From the NCBI GenBank assembly GCA_963402885.1, contig OY727093.1:32363409-32427408 (forward strand): a DNA stretch of 64,000 nt. Reading direction: 5' to 3'. Both the position numbers and the translations under genes were made by a program. Origin of the DNA: Antedon bifida (taxonomy: Eukaryota > Echinodermata > Crinoidea > Comatulida > Antedonidae). The notes beneath the pieces were generated by a model. That model searched no databases, was not told where the DNA came from, and saw only the letters and a program-made list of their open reading frames with translations. Positions 42,101-50,846 of the stretch are shown piece by piece. The stretch's first letter is position 1; every line of letters begins with the position of its first letter.

Positions 42101-42421
42101 ATATCTTATCATTAAACAAATTTGAAACTCCTTTCTTACTAATTTGCCTAATGAGAAATGTTAATTATTGCTATAAAGAAATTTTAATATTATAGTATTG
42201 AAACACCAAATGGTTTTTGAGTCGCACCTGATCGTGAGACCAGCCGTCTATCCACAGAAGTAGGTGATCAAGCTGCCTTTCATACTCTAGCTTATCCGTT
42301 GTTAATCTTTTAACATCATCTGTACATTCATCACCATTCTTATTTAGTTCTTGACCAAAAGAAAATGATTTACACAAATTATGTATTGACGGTAGTTGTT
42401 CCATTGAATTATGCAGGTTTT
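33152..42421 (-). CDS. F-box/WD40-repeat protein (SCF substrate adaptor), 15 exons
   Basis: Exons, 5' to 3': 42421-42228, 41805-41597, 41065-40970, 40487-40350, 39866-39695, 39443-39353, 39031-38949, 36747-36576, 36297-36177, 36009-35892, 35293-35108, 34622-34500, 34036-33852, 33746-33636, 33281-33152 (stop TAA 33152-33154). All internal junctions have GT-AG sites and compatible phases. From the ATG at 42404 this gives 703 residues; the first exon may continue from an unseen upstream exon. Residues ~1-260 are basic, polar and unrecognised. Residues ~282-325 resemble the dimerisation segment before the F-box of FBXW7/beta-TrCP. The F-box is at ~330-375 (LLPKNIAFIILRNLEPK, AAQVSHTWN, VWKAKC). 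Residues ~415-703 form seven WD40 blades, e.g. LASGSKDTTIKIWD and LLVSGSYDCTIKVWN. By family knowledge it recruits substrates to SCF ubiquitin ligase through SKP1. The layout is FBXW7-like, but the orthologue is not fixed. Confidence 0.9.
33312..33452. mobile_element. MITE-A copy 3
   Basis: Ends GAGTCTGTCTACATTATCAA and TTGATAGTGTAGACAGGGCT. The interior contains CCAAATATGCTAG and AAATATGGTAGTGAT plus CATATATGGACACATCACAT. Lies in the last intron of the F-box/WD40 gene. Confidence 0.85.
34189..34350. mobile_element. MITE-A copy 4
   Basis: Ends ACTCTGTCTACACTATCAAA and TTTGATAGTGTAGACAGAGC, nearly perfect over 20 bp. Shared interior of CATATATGG and TAGTGAT blocks. Intronic in the F-box/WD40 gene. 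Confidence 0.9.
34843..34987. mobile_element. MITE-A copy 5
   Basis: Ends AAGCTCTGTCTACTTATCAA and TTTGATAGTGTAGACAGAGC. The left half is shortened by a deletion after the terminal repeat. Intronic in the F-box/WD40 gene, between two WD40 exons. Confidence 0.88.
36383..36523. mobile_element. MITE-A copy 6
   Basis: Ends AAGATCTGTCTCCACTATCA and TTGATAGTGTAGACAAGGCT. It lies only ~50 bp from the donor of the F-box exon, in the intron between the F-box exon and the next. Confidence 0.85.
36789..36813. repeat. (GGTACT)n microsatellite, possible LINE 3' tail
   Basis: Three and a half copies of GGTACT lie ~170 bp downstream (minus sense) of the reverse transcriptase stop codon and just before the F-box exon acceptor. 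Several LINE clades end in short tandem tails, so this may mark the 3' end of the insertion. That is inference. Confidence 0.45.
36982..38796 (-). CDS. Non-LTR retrotransposon reverse transcriptase (5'-truncated LINE) in an F-box/WD40 intron
   Basis: Open for about 605 codons between an in-frame TAG at 38797-38799 and the stop at 36982; the first ATG is at 38541. Reverse transcriptase motifs in order: the YRGISIGSTFSKIL block, QFGFRSNRGCNDAI, motif A FIDLTAAFDHVNR, SGVRQGG, and motif C GYADDFA with its catalytic Asp pair. The C-terminal part has LVRSRLTYGCHAWR and IGHVIRKENEDP, typical of LINE ORF2 tails. The endonuclease domain is missing, so the copy is 5'-truncated and probably dead, yet the remaining frame has no stop or frameshift, which suggests a recent insertion. 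It sits in the same orientation as the host gene between the 38949-39031 and 36576-36747 exons. Clade (RTE-like or other) is uncertain. Confidence 0.88.
   Translation of the reverse strand, partial: CIYIVIRKAPKPIKCPGLREHFKDHFNPDQSSLKIPDEISTPPEYIINLRQPEFEIDNEPPSKKEIIDAIGHLKGRKATLDVASEMLQVATENPVFVDHVHRLFEEIWRTKEVPSDWGLSKLTTIWKKKGSPLDPSMYRGISIGSTFSKILMVIILSRFSIFYESQLLRTQFGFRSNRGCNDAIYVIKQIQEIAYRSNRKLYTCFIDLTAAFDHVNRNLLFLSVRNRFHLNQSTTMIDIIQSLYSSTKAYLADDDPSDDKFETSSGVRQGGIESTSMFNQYFDYVIRVFKQRCKDASLDGLMIQYLIPIEATNRAQRRKAPSRGIYDDFESGYADDFAVSSWSQEELQTIVNILNKVCLEFGLRISAPKTETIIWNWKEEVEEYPRCIIQIGGVHINNVTHFRYLGVWATYNDVHIGDQEVKYRINSAKGAFAENRALLTNRTIHLQTRMMFLNGLVRSRLTYGCHAWRATGSEMSKLSTTYKTFLRRMLVNGFQRVCPPNHVDISSDEETDENYIDWRYVIDNDDLYKITGCQPLEEYVYKQQFNWIGHVIRKENEDPTKILTFHTTQSKRRGRKIPSILDRVVQQSQLTRCNFIRACFNRNL
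40046..40238. repeat. Three tandem copies of a ~61-bp unit
   Basis: Unit TTATTTTATTTGTATCTCCA then TTGACATTCAGCCACTGATA and CCCACAGCATTGTCATTTT. Copies differ by a few bases. Lies in an intron of the F-box/WD40 gene. Confidence 0.9.
40784..40948. mobile_element. MITE-A copy 7
   Basis: Ends AAGCTCTGTCTACACTATCA and GATAGTGTAGACAGAGCTT, perfect inverted repeats. The interior carries two copies of CCAAATATGG(T/C)AGTGATATG. Intronic in the F-box/WD40 gene. Confidence 0.92.
41245..41317. mobile_element. MITE-A copy 8, minimal 73-bp palindrome
   Basis: Consists almost only of the two terminal arms back to back: AGCTCTGTCTACACTATAAA joined through TGTGACA / TGTCACA to GATAGTGTAGACAGAGCTT. The central third of the family consensus is missing, leaving a near-perfect palindrome. 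Its flanks (CATATTTAATGTTATATTTA on one side, and the same string on the other) are duplicated. Confidence 0.9.
41869..41917. mobile_element. MITE-A half copy (remnant)
   Basis: Only the right half is seen: TTGGGCACCTTC, then a T-run with GTCAAACTTGTTTGATAG, then TTTAGACAG. It lies just upstream of an F-box/WD40 exon acceptor. No left terminus found. Confidence 0.6.
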
Positions 42422-42599
42422 CTAAAACATAAATGAAAAAGAAAAATAATTTATTTATTTTTACTCTTTTAAGATATTAACTTTATTCATTTTTAATTAT
42501 TAATTTATTTGTTGACTACACTTGAAATATTTATTTATATATCTTTTTGAATTCTTTTTTTCTGGTGGAATTAGCCTACCCAGTGGGCACAGAACATAA

Positions 42600-44690
42600 T
42601 TTCAACGTTGAATTAACGTTGAAATATAGTTGATTTGTTGAAATCATGTTGTCAGCGTATTTCAAACGTTGAATCAACGTTAAAATAACATTTTTTCCCT
42701 AACTATTTTTTTAACGTTTATTAATAAACATTGAATCAACGTTGAAATAACATTTTCTTTTCAATAAAATGTTTATGTTCATTTATCAATGTTAATCAAA
42801 CGTTGAAATAACATTGTCTTTTTAACTAGTAATTTACGTTAATTTATAAATGTTGATTCAACGTTGAAATAACATCGTCTTTCTAACAAATGTTTTACGT
42901 TAATTTATAAATGTTGATTTAACGTTGAAATAACATTGTCTTTCTAACTAGTAATTTACGTTAATTTATCAATGTTGATCCAACGTTGAAATAACATTGT
43001 ATTTTTAACTAGAAATTTACGTTAATTTATCAATGTTGATCTAATGTTGAAATAACATTGTATTTTTAACTAGAAATTTACGTTAATTTATCAATGTTGA
43101 TCCAACGTTGAAATAACATTGTCTTTCTAACTAGTAATTTAAGTTAATTTATCAATGTTGATCCAACGTTGAAATAACATTGTATTTTTAACTAGTAATT
43201 TACGTTAATTTATCAATGTTGATCCAACGTTGAAATAACATTGTCTTTCTAACTAGTAATTTACGTTAATTTATCAATGTTGATCCAACATTAAAATCAC
43301 ATTGTATTTTCAACTAGAAATTTACGTTAATTTATCAATGTTGATCCAACTTTGAAATAACATTGTATTTTTAACAAGAAATTTACGTTAATTTATCAAT
43401 GTTGATCCAACGTTAAAATAACATTGTATTTCTAACTAGTAATTTACGTTAATTTATCAATGTTGATCCAACATTGAAATAACATTGTATTTTTAACTAG
43501 TAATTTACGTTAGTTTATCAATGTTGATCCAACGTTGAAATAATATTGTATTTTTAACTAGAAATTTACGTTATTTTATCAATGTTGATACAACGTTGAA
43601 ATAACATTGTCTTTCTATATAGAAATTTACGTTAATTTATCAATGTTGATCCAACGTTGAAATAACATTGTATTTTTAACAAGAAATTTACGTTAATTTA
43701 TCAATGTTGATCCAACGTTTAAATAACATTGTATTTTTAACTAGTAATTTGCGTTAATTTATCAATGTTGATCCAACGTTGAAATAACATTGTATTTTTA
43801 ACTAGTAATTTACGTTAATTTATCAATGTTGATCCAACGTTGAAATAACATTGTCTTTATATCTAGAAATTTACGTTAATTTATCAATGTTGATCCAACG
43901 TTGAAATAACATTGTATTTTTAACAAGAAATTTACGTTAATTTATCAATGTTGATCCAACGTTGAAATGACATTGTATTGTTAACTAGTAATTTACGTTA
44001 ATTTATCAATGTTGATCCAACCTTGAAATAACATTGTATTTTAACTAGTAATTTACGTTAATTTATCAATGTTGATCCAACGTTGAAATAACATTGTCTT
44101 TCTAACTAGTAATTTACGTTAATTTATCAATGTTGATCATCCAACGTTGAAATAACATTGTATTTTTAACTAGAAATTTACGTTATTTTATCAATGTTGA
44201 TACAACGTTGAAATAACATTGTCTTTCTATATAGAAATTTACGTTAATTTATCAATGTTGATCCAACGTTGAAATAACATTGTATTTTTAACAAGAAATT
44301 TACGTTAATTTATCAATGTTGATCCAACGTTTAAATAACATTGTATTTTTAACTAGTAATTTGCGTTAATTTATCAATGTTGATCCAACGTTGAAATAAC
44401 ATTGTCTTTCTAACTAGTAATTTACGTTAATTTATCAATGTTGATCCAACGTTGAAATAACATTGTATTTTTAACTAGTAATTTACGTTAATTTATCAAT
44501 GTTGATCCAACGTTGAAATAACATTGTATTTTTAACTAGTAATTTACGTTAATTTATCAATGTTGATCCAACGTTGAAATAACATTGTATTTTTAACTAG
44601 AAATTTACGTTAATTTATTAATGTTGATCCAACGTTGAAATAACATTGTCTTTCTAACTAGTAATTTACGTTAATTTATCAATTCTATTT
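42600..44690. repeat. Left tandem array of the foldback element (~61-bp units, ~34 copies)
   Basis: Units read TTTACGTTAATTTATCAATG then TTGATCCAACGTTGAAATAA and CATTGT(A/C)TTT. Two unit classes alternate (TATTTTTAAC versus CTTTCTAAC; TAGTAA versus AAGAAA linkers). A block starting at about 43569 recurs at about 44181, some 612 bp (ten units) later, including its private variants (CGTTATTTTATC, GATACAACG, TATATAGAAA), so part of the array was duplicated as a higher-order block. Confidence 0.9.
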
Positions 44691-46250
44691 AATACTTTGG
44701 TTAAAATGACATGTTTTTAACGTTAATATTAAATAATATGTGTTTAAGTGCGTTGCCATTGATGTTTCAACGTTAAATTAACATTATATTTCAGTTGGCG
44801 TTTTTTTTTATCATCCTTTATTGTAAAACAATAAATGTATGATGTAGCTTGATTATTGGTTATTTAGGAATTTTAGATTGGCAAATATTATTGTCTCTGT
44901 ATAATACAAAAATGTTCTAGCTAGAAGTTGAAAATTGAATGATCCTTTCATGCAAGATCAAATTTCATAAGATAAGAGCTTGTCAATGTCATTGGTTAGT
45001 TTCGTTTTGATGAAATTTTGAAACTGGTGTCAGTTTCAGTTACTTCAACGTAGGCTAGGCCTAGGCCTAGTAGTGGTGTGTAGAAAAAAAAAAAAGGCTC
45101 ATCATTGAAATTGTCAAATAAGTATGTTTTCAGGTAGGAAAACAATCTTTTTTTATTTGTAATCTACTAATTTATAAGCTTAGAGCTTGACTATTTTACC
45201 CTTATCAATAGCTAGCCTCTAGTCTAGTAGGCCACACATGCATAGCTAGGCTATATAGGTAGTAGCCTAAGTAGGCTAGGCAGGCTGCCAAACTGATGAA
45301 CTGAATTCACTCACTAGGCCTACAGTAGTGGAAGCATTTTAGTATCATGCCTGTCAAGGGCAAACATTTGCCTTGCCAAGGATAACTACAGTACTGTACT
45401 TATTATGGTTATAAAATGGTATGTATTAGGCCTTAGTTCAATTCTTTCTTAATTTATCCAAAAGTATATATAAATATAACATTATAATAATTTAATAATA
45501 ATATATAATTAGTTGGCCTAGCTAGCTTTTTGCTAGGCTGTCTACAGTAGCTGCTAATGCTATTATTAGTATTAATACAGTAGTATACAAACACATGCTA
45601 GCCTAGGACGGTTATTTGTTAAACTCACTCGCTTTCTTTATTTCAGATTGTAGGCCTAGCTAAGGCCCTTAGGCCTATGCCTAGCTAGCTAGAGTACAAA
45701 ATAATGAAGTACATGTATAATCTTTTCTATGTGAATCAAACGAGAAAAATTTAATGGATGATCAATATTTTTATATACAAAAGGTTGGTATTTATAGTTC
45801 TTAACTTTAATATAATTGAATAAATATTAATACAGTGCAGTTATCAATACGTGTAAGTGTGAAATGATGTTCTGAATTGAATTTTTGTTTATGTACAGTA
45901 TGATTTTTGAACAATGTGTTAAAGATATAAATTATAATTGAACTGAACAATTTAAAAAAAAAAATGTTTTGTTGAATATGCCGTCACTATAGAGTTGTTC
46001 ACTTTGACCAAAAATTAGAATTTAAAAAATGCATTTGTACCTGAAAAGGGGGACAATTTAAACAAACAATTGGTTTTTGGTTAAATATACTGTTTATTTT
46101 GTATTTTTGTTAAGTGAAATCTTTATTGTTTTGTTTATTTTCTACGGCAAGTGAATATCTTTGTTAAAATTGCAAAATGGCAAGGTATTCAAAGTACAGT
46201 ATGATTGTATTAATCTTCATTGTTCATGTTTTTTGGGGACAATAAATCTT

Positions 46251-47144
46251 CGCCGTGGTTAGGATTCCGGCACCGGAACTCAACTGCCCACCGTTAAGGA
46301 ATCCGACACGCTATTGCGCATGCCCAGAGCGAAGTAATTATAGCTTGCACTAGTGCCACAGACCGCACACACCACCACCGCACCAAAAGTCGGAGTGTTA
46401 ACTAGGGATTTACTGTGGCGTTTACTGTAGCCTATTTAGTCGTCGGGCGAGGGAGCGATGGATTAAACTTGGCCTAGGCCATACATGAATTAATAATTAA
46501 AATACGACTACGCCACGCGTTAAAATAATTATGATATTTTTTAAGAATCAGTATCTATCTAAGAATCGTAATTCTGTATTTTTATTAGACAGAGGAAGTA
46601 TGAAGTTCGGAACGGGAGAAAAACACAGGCCTGCCCTAGTGTCATAACGCTTGTATTGCGTATTTTAAGAAATGTACGAAAGTGAATAGCGTAGCGTTGT
46701 GACCCCGACTTCCGGGCCGAAAAACAGTTCTGTTTTTTCACATCCGCGCGGCGGCTGCTGTCAACAATTAAATCAACTTGTATTGCATGTTATCTTGTTA
46801 CGTACAGTATAGTGCGTTATATGAAATCTTTTATTTTGTACTTGAAAAATCATAAAACTGGTTATGTAATTATAATTATTCATAATTATATGAAGTTTAT
46901 ATATTTATTACGAAATAAATAGGTCCACTGGTCACATCTACTACTGGTAGGCCTAAAAAAGGCCTACTAGTAGTATTATTCAGTAGGCATCTAGGCTAGT
47001 TCGCCGTGGCGCAGCTATTAAATGATCCATCGCTGTACGTTAGTATGGAGTCGCCGATTACCTCGCTCTGGGCATGCGCAATAGCGTGTCGGATTCCCTA
47101 ACGCTGGGCAGTTGAGTTCCGGTGCCGGAATCCTAACCACGGCG
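46251..47144. mobile_element. 894-bp element with ~85-bp terminal inverted repeats and 9-bp target duplication (MULE-like)
   Basis: The left end begins CGCCGTGGTTAGGATTCCGG and the inverted repeat continues through GACACGCTATTGCGCATGCC to about 46337. The right end is its complement with about three mismatches. Flanks are ATAAATCTT (46242-46250) and ATAAGTCTT (47145-47153), eight of nine identical, as expected for an imperfect 9-bp target duplication. Long inverted repeats with 9-bp duplications are the hallmark of Mutator-like elements. There is no transposase ORF, so it would be non-autonomous. It is nested in the foldback element. Confidence 0.7.
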
Positions 47145-47859
47145 ATAAGTCTTTCAATTAATTTTTTACTGTATTATTTTTGTTTAAAACTACAGTAACT
47201 TGATTGAATTTGTTTCAGGTTTGGAAAAATTATATTTCCACACTTTTGGAAAGCATAGGACAATGTCAACACAAGAATCGAGGCAACTGTTTATTGACTA
47301 ATCGGAACAATGCAATTACAGTATTGTGTTATTGCCATTTCATTTGGACTTCTGCAACATTAGCACAAGGCACCTGTGACGTGTGTTGTATTTATTGTGT
47401 TTTACTGTAATCAGCCAATATTTATAGTTATTCAATCATGTTAGTTGGCAAACATATTACAAACTGGTTATTAGTATATTTTTTATACTTAACTTTGGTA
47501 CCTGAGAACTGTCAGTGAGGATGTACATTAGTTGATTGTTGCTTGGATTTTGCCTGATGATTTGATAACACCTGATTAAATGTTATTTTATGTTTTTATA
47601 GAAATTAAAGATTAGTAAGATATACAGTATTTATAAAATGTCTCTATTGATGGATTCTGCGACGTAACAGTATACTTTACTACCAACTACTTTAAAACCG
47701 TTGATTCAAATTGGATATAGTAATTCAACAAATCAATTACCATTGAAAATATGCCAGATTTCAGCTTGATTTTTTTTGGTTGTGTTACTATAAGCTGTTC
47801 TTCTATTAACTAAACCATTGCTATGTTTGATTTGGTTGATTACTCTACAATGGATCAAC

Positions 47860-48690
47860 GTTGATATTTTTTTTAATTTAAACTTTAATTCAACAGTTTT
47901 TCAGCGTTATTTCAATGTTTGCGGATAATGTTGAATTAACTTTAATTTTTCAACATTGAATCAAAGTTGATAATTTCAACGTTAAATCTATGTTGAAATT
48001 TACGTTGATGCAAATTTTCATTTCAACTTAATTATTACGTTGTTTCAACGTTAATAATTTCAACATTGAATCAACATTGATAATTTCAACGTAGACATTT
48101 TAACGTTGTTTCAACGTTGATAATTTCTATGTTGATTCAACGTTGACATTTACGTTTAGGCAAACTTTCATTTTCAACCATTTTTTCAACGTTATTTCAA
48201 CGTTACCTATTTTAACGTTGTTTCAACGTTGATAATTTCTATGTTGATTCAACGTTGACATTTACGTTGAGGCAAACTTTCATTTTCAACCATTTTTTCA
48301 ACGTTATTTCAACGTTACCTATTTTAACGTTGTTTCAACGTTGATAATTTCTATGTTGATTCAACGTTGACATTTAAGTTGAGGCAAACTTTCATTTTCA
48401 ACCATTTTTTCAACGTTATTTCAACGTTACTTATTTGAACGTTGTTTCAACGTTGATAATTTCTATGTTGATTCAACGTTGACATTTACGTTGAGGCAAA
48501 CTTTCATTTTCAACCATTTTTTCAACGTTATTTCAACGTTACCTATTTTAACGTTGTTTCAACGTTGATAATTTCTATGTTGATTCAACGTTGACATTTA
48601 CGTTGAGGCAAACTTTCATTTTCAACCACTTTTTCAACGTTATTTCAACGTTTGCAGATAACGTTGAAATAACGTTAATTCAACCAATTT
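47860..48690. repeat. Right tandem array of the foldback element (~112-bp units)
   Basis: About five clean units from ~48110, each with AACGTTGATAATTTCTATGT, TGATTCAACGTTGACATTTA, GGCAAACTTTCATTTTCAAC and TTTTTCAACGTTATTTCAAC, preceded by ~250 bp of degenerate related repeats. It shares the AACGTT palindrome core with the left array but not its unit length. Confidence 0.88.
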
Positions 48691-48711
48691 TTGCCCACTG
48701 GGTAGGCTTAT

Positions 48712-50013
48712 CTAAGTTTCTCCAGCATAAGTGCATTCTACTTTAAAAAAAGAACTCTCATGTTATTACATAATGATGTTTCTTATGAAAATAAAATTGA
48801 ACATTTGAACTGAAGTAGGCACTAGGCTACCTTTTAGGTGAATTAAGCACTCAATCTCGGCCAATGTACAAGGGCTACACCGGCCCATCACATAAGTATT
48901 GGTGGTAATACTAAAGGCCTAGTTGTAACGATATAATAAAGCAACTAAATCAACCTAATTCTAGAAACAATTAACACTATAGTTTCTAATAAATAACTGT
49001 ATCGATAATAATGATTCAAATAAATGATAAATATCTTTAGAATAATGACAAAATGTAGTCACAAATTCCAGGAAAAACACTTACTAACTTATTTGGGTCG
49101 ACTTACTTTAATCCTCTTGTCCCATACATACTGTACTGCTGTTCGTTCAACCGTAACAAATATTGTGGTACTATTTGGATTTTTCATTTTTTCAGGAGGT
49201 AGTCAACGCGGAGCAGCTTTAGTTTTATTTTGATATTCTAAGGTATTTGGGTTCTTTAAAGTCATAGCGTATTGATGATGTCATGTTAGTTGTAAATATT
49301 CAGTTACAATAAAATATCAACTTGGTAAGTATATTAATTAAGTCATTACATGAACATAAATAGTTATTTAAAAATGGAATAGTCGAACTAATCAGCTATT
49401 GGTAGTTGTCACTAAGCAACCACACACAAGCGGTCGTGTGGTATAAAGTTGATAGTCTGTCAATCAAGGGAAGCTGAGAATTTTACTCAAGTTCAATACA
49501 ATTTAGTAAAACAAGTTCTTCAGACGATCAAACTGTTTCTATTTATATATTTGACGCAGCTTCACTCGGTGTAGAGACCAGAAGCACAAGCTTATATTAA
49601 GTCTTTCAGATTTTTTTTCAAGCCTACACATTACTTTTTCTGTTTTCTCTTTCCTCTACTTTCTCAGACTTGAGATATAATAGCCTCTAGCTATAACTAA
49701 ACATACGTTTTAGTATAATCGTATATATACTATTCTGTTTGTCATTAAAAAAATCTGTCATTGTGTGTGTCGTCTGTGTACTGAGTCATGAACTGCTGTA
49801 AGTTTAGAAAAAAAACACCACAACAAATATGCAATAACAATTTTTTTAGTTGCATGTCACACACAAATACATTAAGTACAAATTAAAAGATTTTTACATT
49901 ACACTCTGGTCTATGAGACAAAGTAAGAAACACTACAAAACATTGAACTTAAGTACACACACTACAATATTAGCACATACTTCATGATATATAAACAAAA
50001 GGATTGATTGCAA
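48712..50013. other. Gap between the foldback element and the KIAA2012-like gene; nothing recognised
   Basis: AT-rich, stop-rich DNA. A donor-like AAA|GTAAGT on the minus strand at 49107 could belong to a 5'UTR exon of the F-box/WD40 gene, but its phase does not fit the first known coding exon. No coding exon is supported. Confidence 0.5.
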
Positions 50014-50409
50014 CAATCATGGTTAAAGGGGCACACTATAAAAGTAGCACTTTTAAAACATTTAAATTGCTAGTATCTGTACAATACAACATTTATGAAA
50101 GAAATCATGTATCAACAACTGAATGAAAGAAGACGACTCAGAGCTTCTTCCTCAGCTTTTAAACATAAACATTTAAGATATTATAAAATGGGTGGGTTTA
50201 CTGGACAAAGTTTTGAGTTTTTTTTTTATTTTCAAGGCATTGACTTGATGTTGTCATCAGAATATTTAAGAAATATGTATATTTTCATCATCAATCATGG
50301 TTAAAGGGGCACACTATAAAAGTAGCACTTTTAAAACATTTAAATTGCTAGTATCTGTACAATACAACATTTATGAAAGAAATCATGTATCAACAACTGA
50401 ATGAAAGAA
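50014..50409. repeat. Templated duplication: 118-bp direct repeats flanking a copied exon/intron boundary
   Basis: The 118-bp segment 50014-50131 recurs exactly at 50292-50409. The ~160 bp between them is a near copy of 51936-52090, the acceptor end of the KIAA2012-like 51849-51961 exon plus its upstream intron (GACGACTCAGAGCTTCTTCC onward). The copies differ only by two substitutions and a T-run length. The segment lies 440-830 bp downstream of the KIAA2012-like stop codon, probably in the 3'UTR or just beyond. It is non-coding here, because the copy is cut off from any reading frame. Confidence 0.92.
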
Positions 50410-50619
50410 CCAAGTCATCAGGTCAGATGAATAACGTAACACAGGTGGTCAAGATGTTTTTCATGCATTTTTTGAAACATATTTCCTGACCATACCATCC
50501 AGAATAATAAACGAGGCAATATCAATAGATATTTAAAAAAAAAGTCTTAAGCAACATCTTTTTCTTCTTATTTTGGTAGGATAGGATAGACAGATGCCTT
50601 TTTTACTCAAGCTCCTGTG

Positions 50620-50790
50620 AATACTGTTCCGGCGAGCTCTCATATGGGAGCTTCAAAGTGCTGGAGAACGGAGCGGTGTAAATGGTTCCTTTGCTTTCTT
50701 ACTTTTTTGGTTATTTTAGGCTTGGATTACTTTTGTGTGTAAAGCGCTTAGAAACATTGTATTAGGCACTATATAAGTCTACCATTATTA
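50620..50790. mobile_element. SINE or L2-like LINE 3' end
   Basis: Ends TGTAAAGCGCTTAGAAACAT, then GGCACTATATAAGTCTACC and ATTATTATTATA, the tail type shared by many animal SINEs and L2/CR1-like LINEs. The body upstream (GGCGAGCTCTCATATGGGAG and onward) is unrecognised. It lies just downstream of the KIAA2012-like stop codon. Confidence 0.5.
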
Positions 50791-50846
50791 TTATATAAAT
50801 ATATATTATATATATAATATTACACAAATTTCAACTCAATAAGTTG

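Larger units (their letters stand above)
42571..48711. mobile_element. 6.1-kb foldback (long inverted-repeat) element
   Basis: Outer ends are inverted copies: TTAGCCTACCCAGTGGGCA on the left and the complement of TAAGCCTACCCAGTGGGCA on the right. Just inside lie two long arms of tandem repeats, both rich in the palindrome TTCAACGTTGAA: 42600-44690 (about 61-bp units) and 47860-48690 (about 112-bp units). The centre (44.7-47.85 kb) has no recognisable transposase; the ORFs there are short and unlike any family I know. This fits a non-autonomous foldback-type DNA transposon. A second inverted-repeat element is nested at 46251-47144. Target duplication at the outer ends could not be separated from the inverted repeat. 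Confidence 0.75.

Noticed and set aside
47204..47410. 68-residue ORF in the centre of the foldback element as a transposase fragment
   Set aside because: No DDE/DDD or zinc-finger pattern; Cys residues are scattered and the length is within chance.
49107..49150. First coding exon of the F-box/WD40 gene (short Met-start peptide before AAA|GTAAGT)
   Set aside because: It would end in phase 2, while the 42228-42421 exon needs a phase-1 partner.
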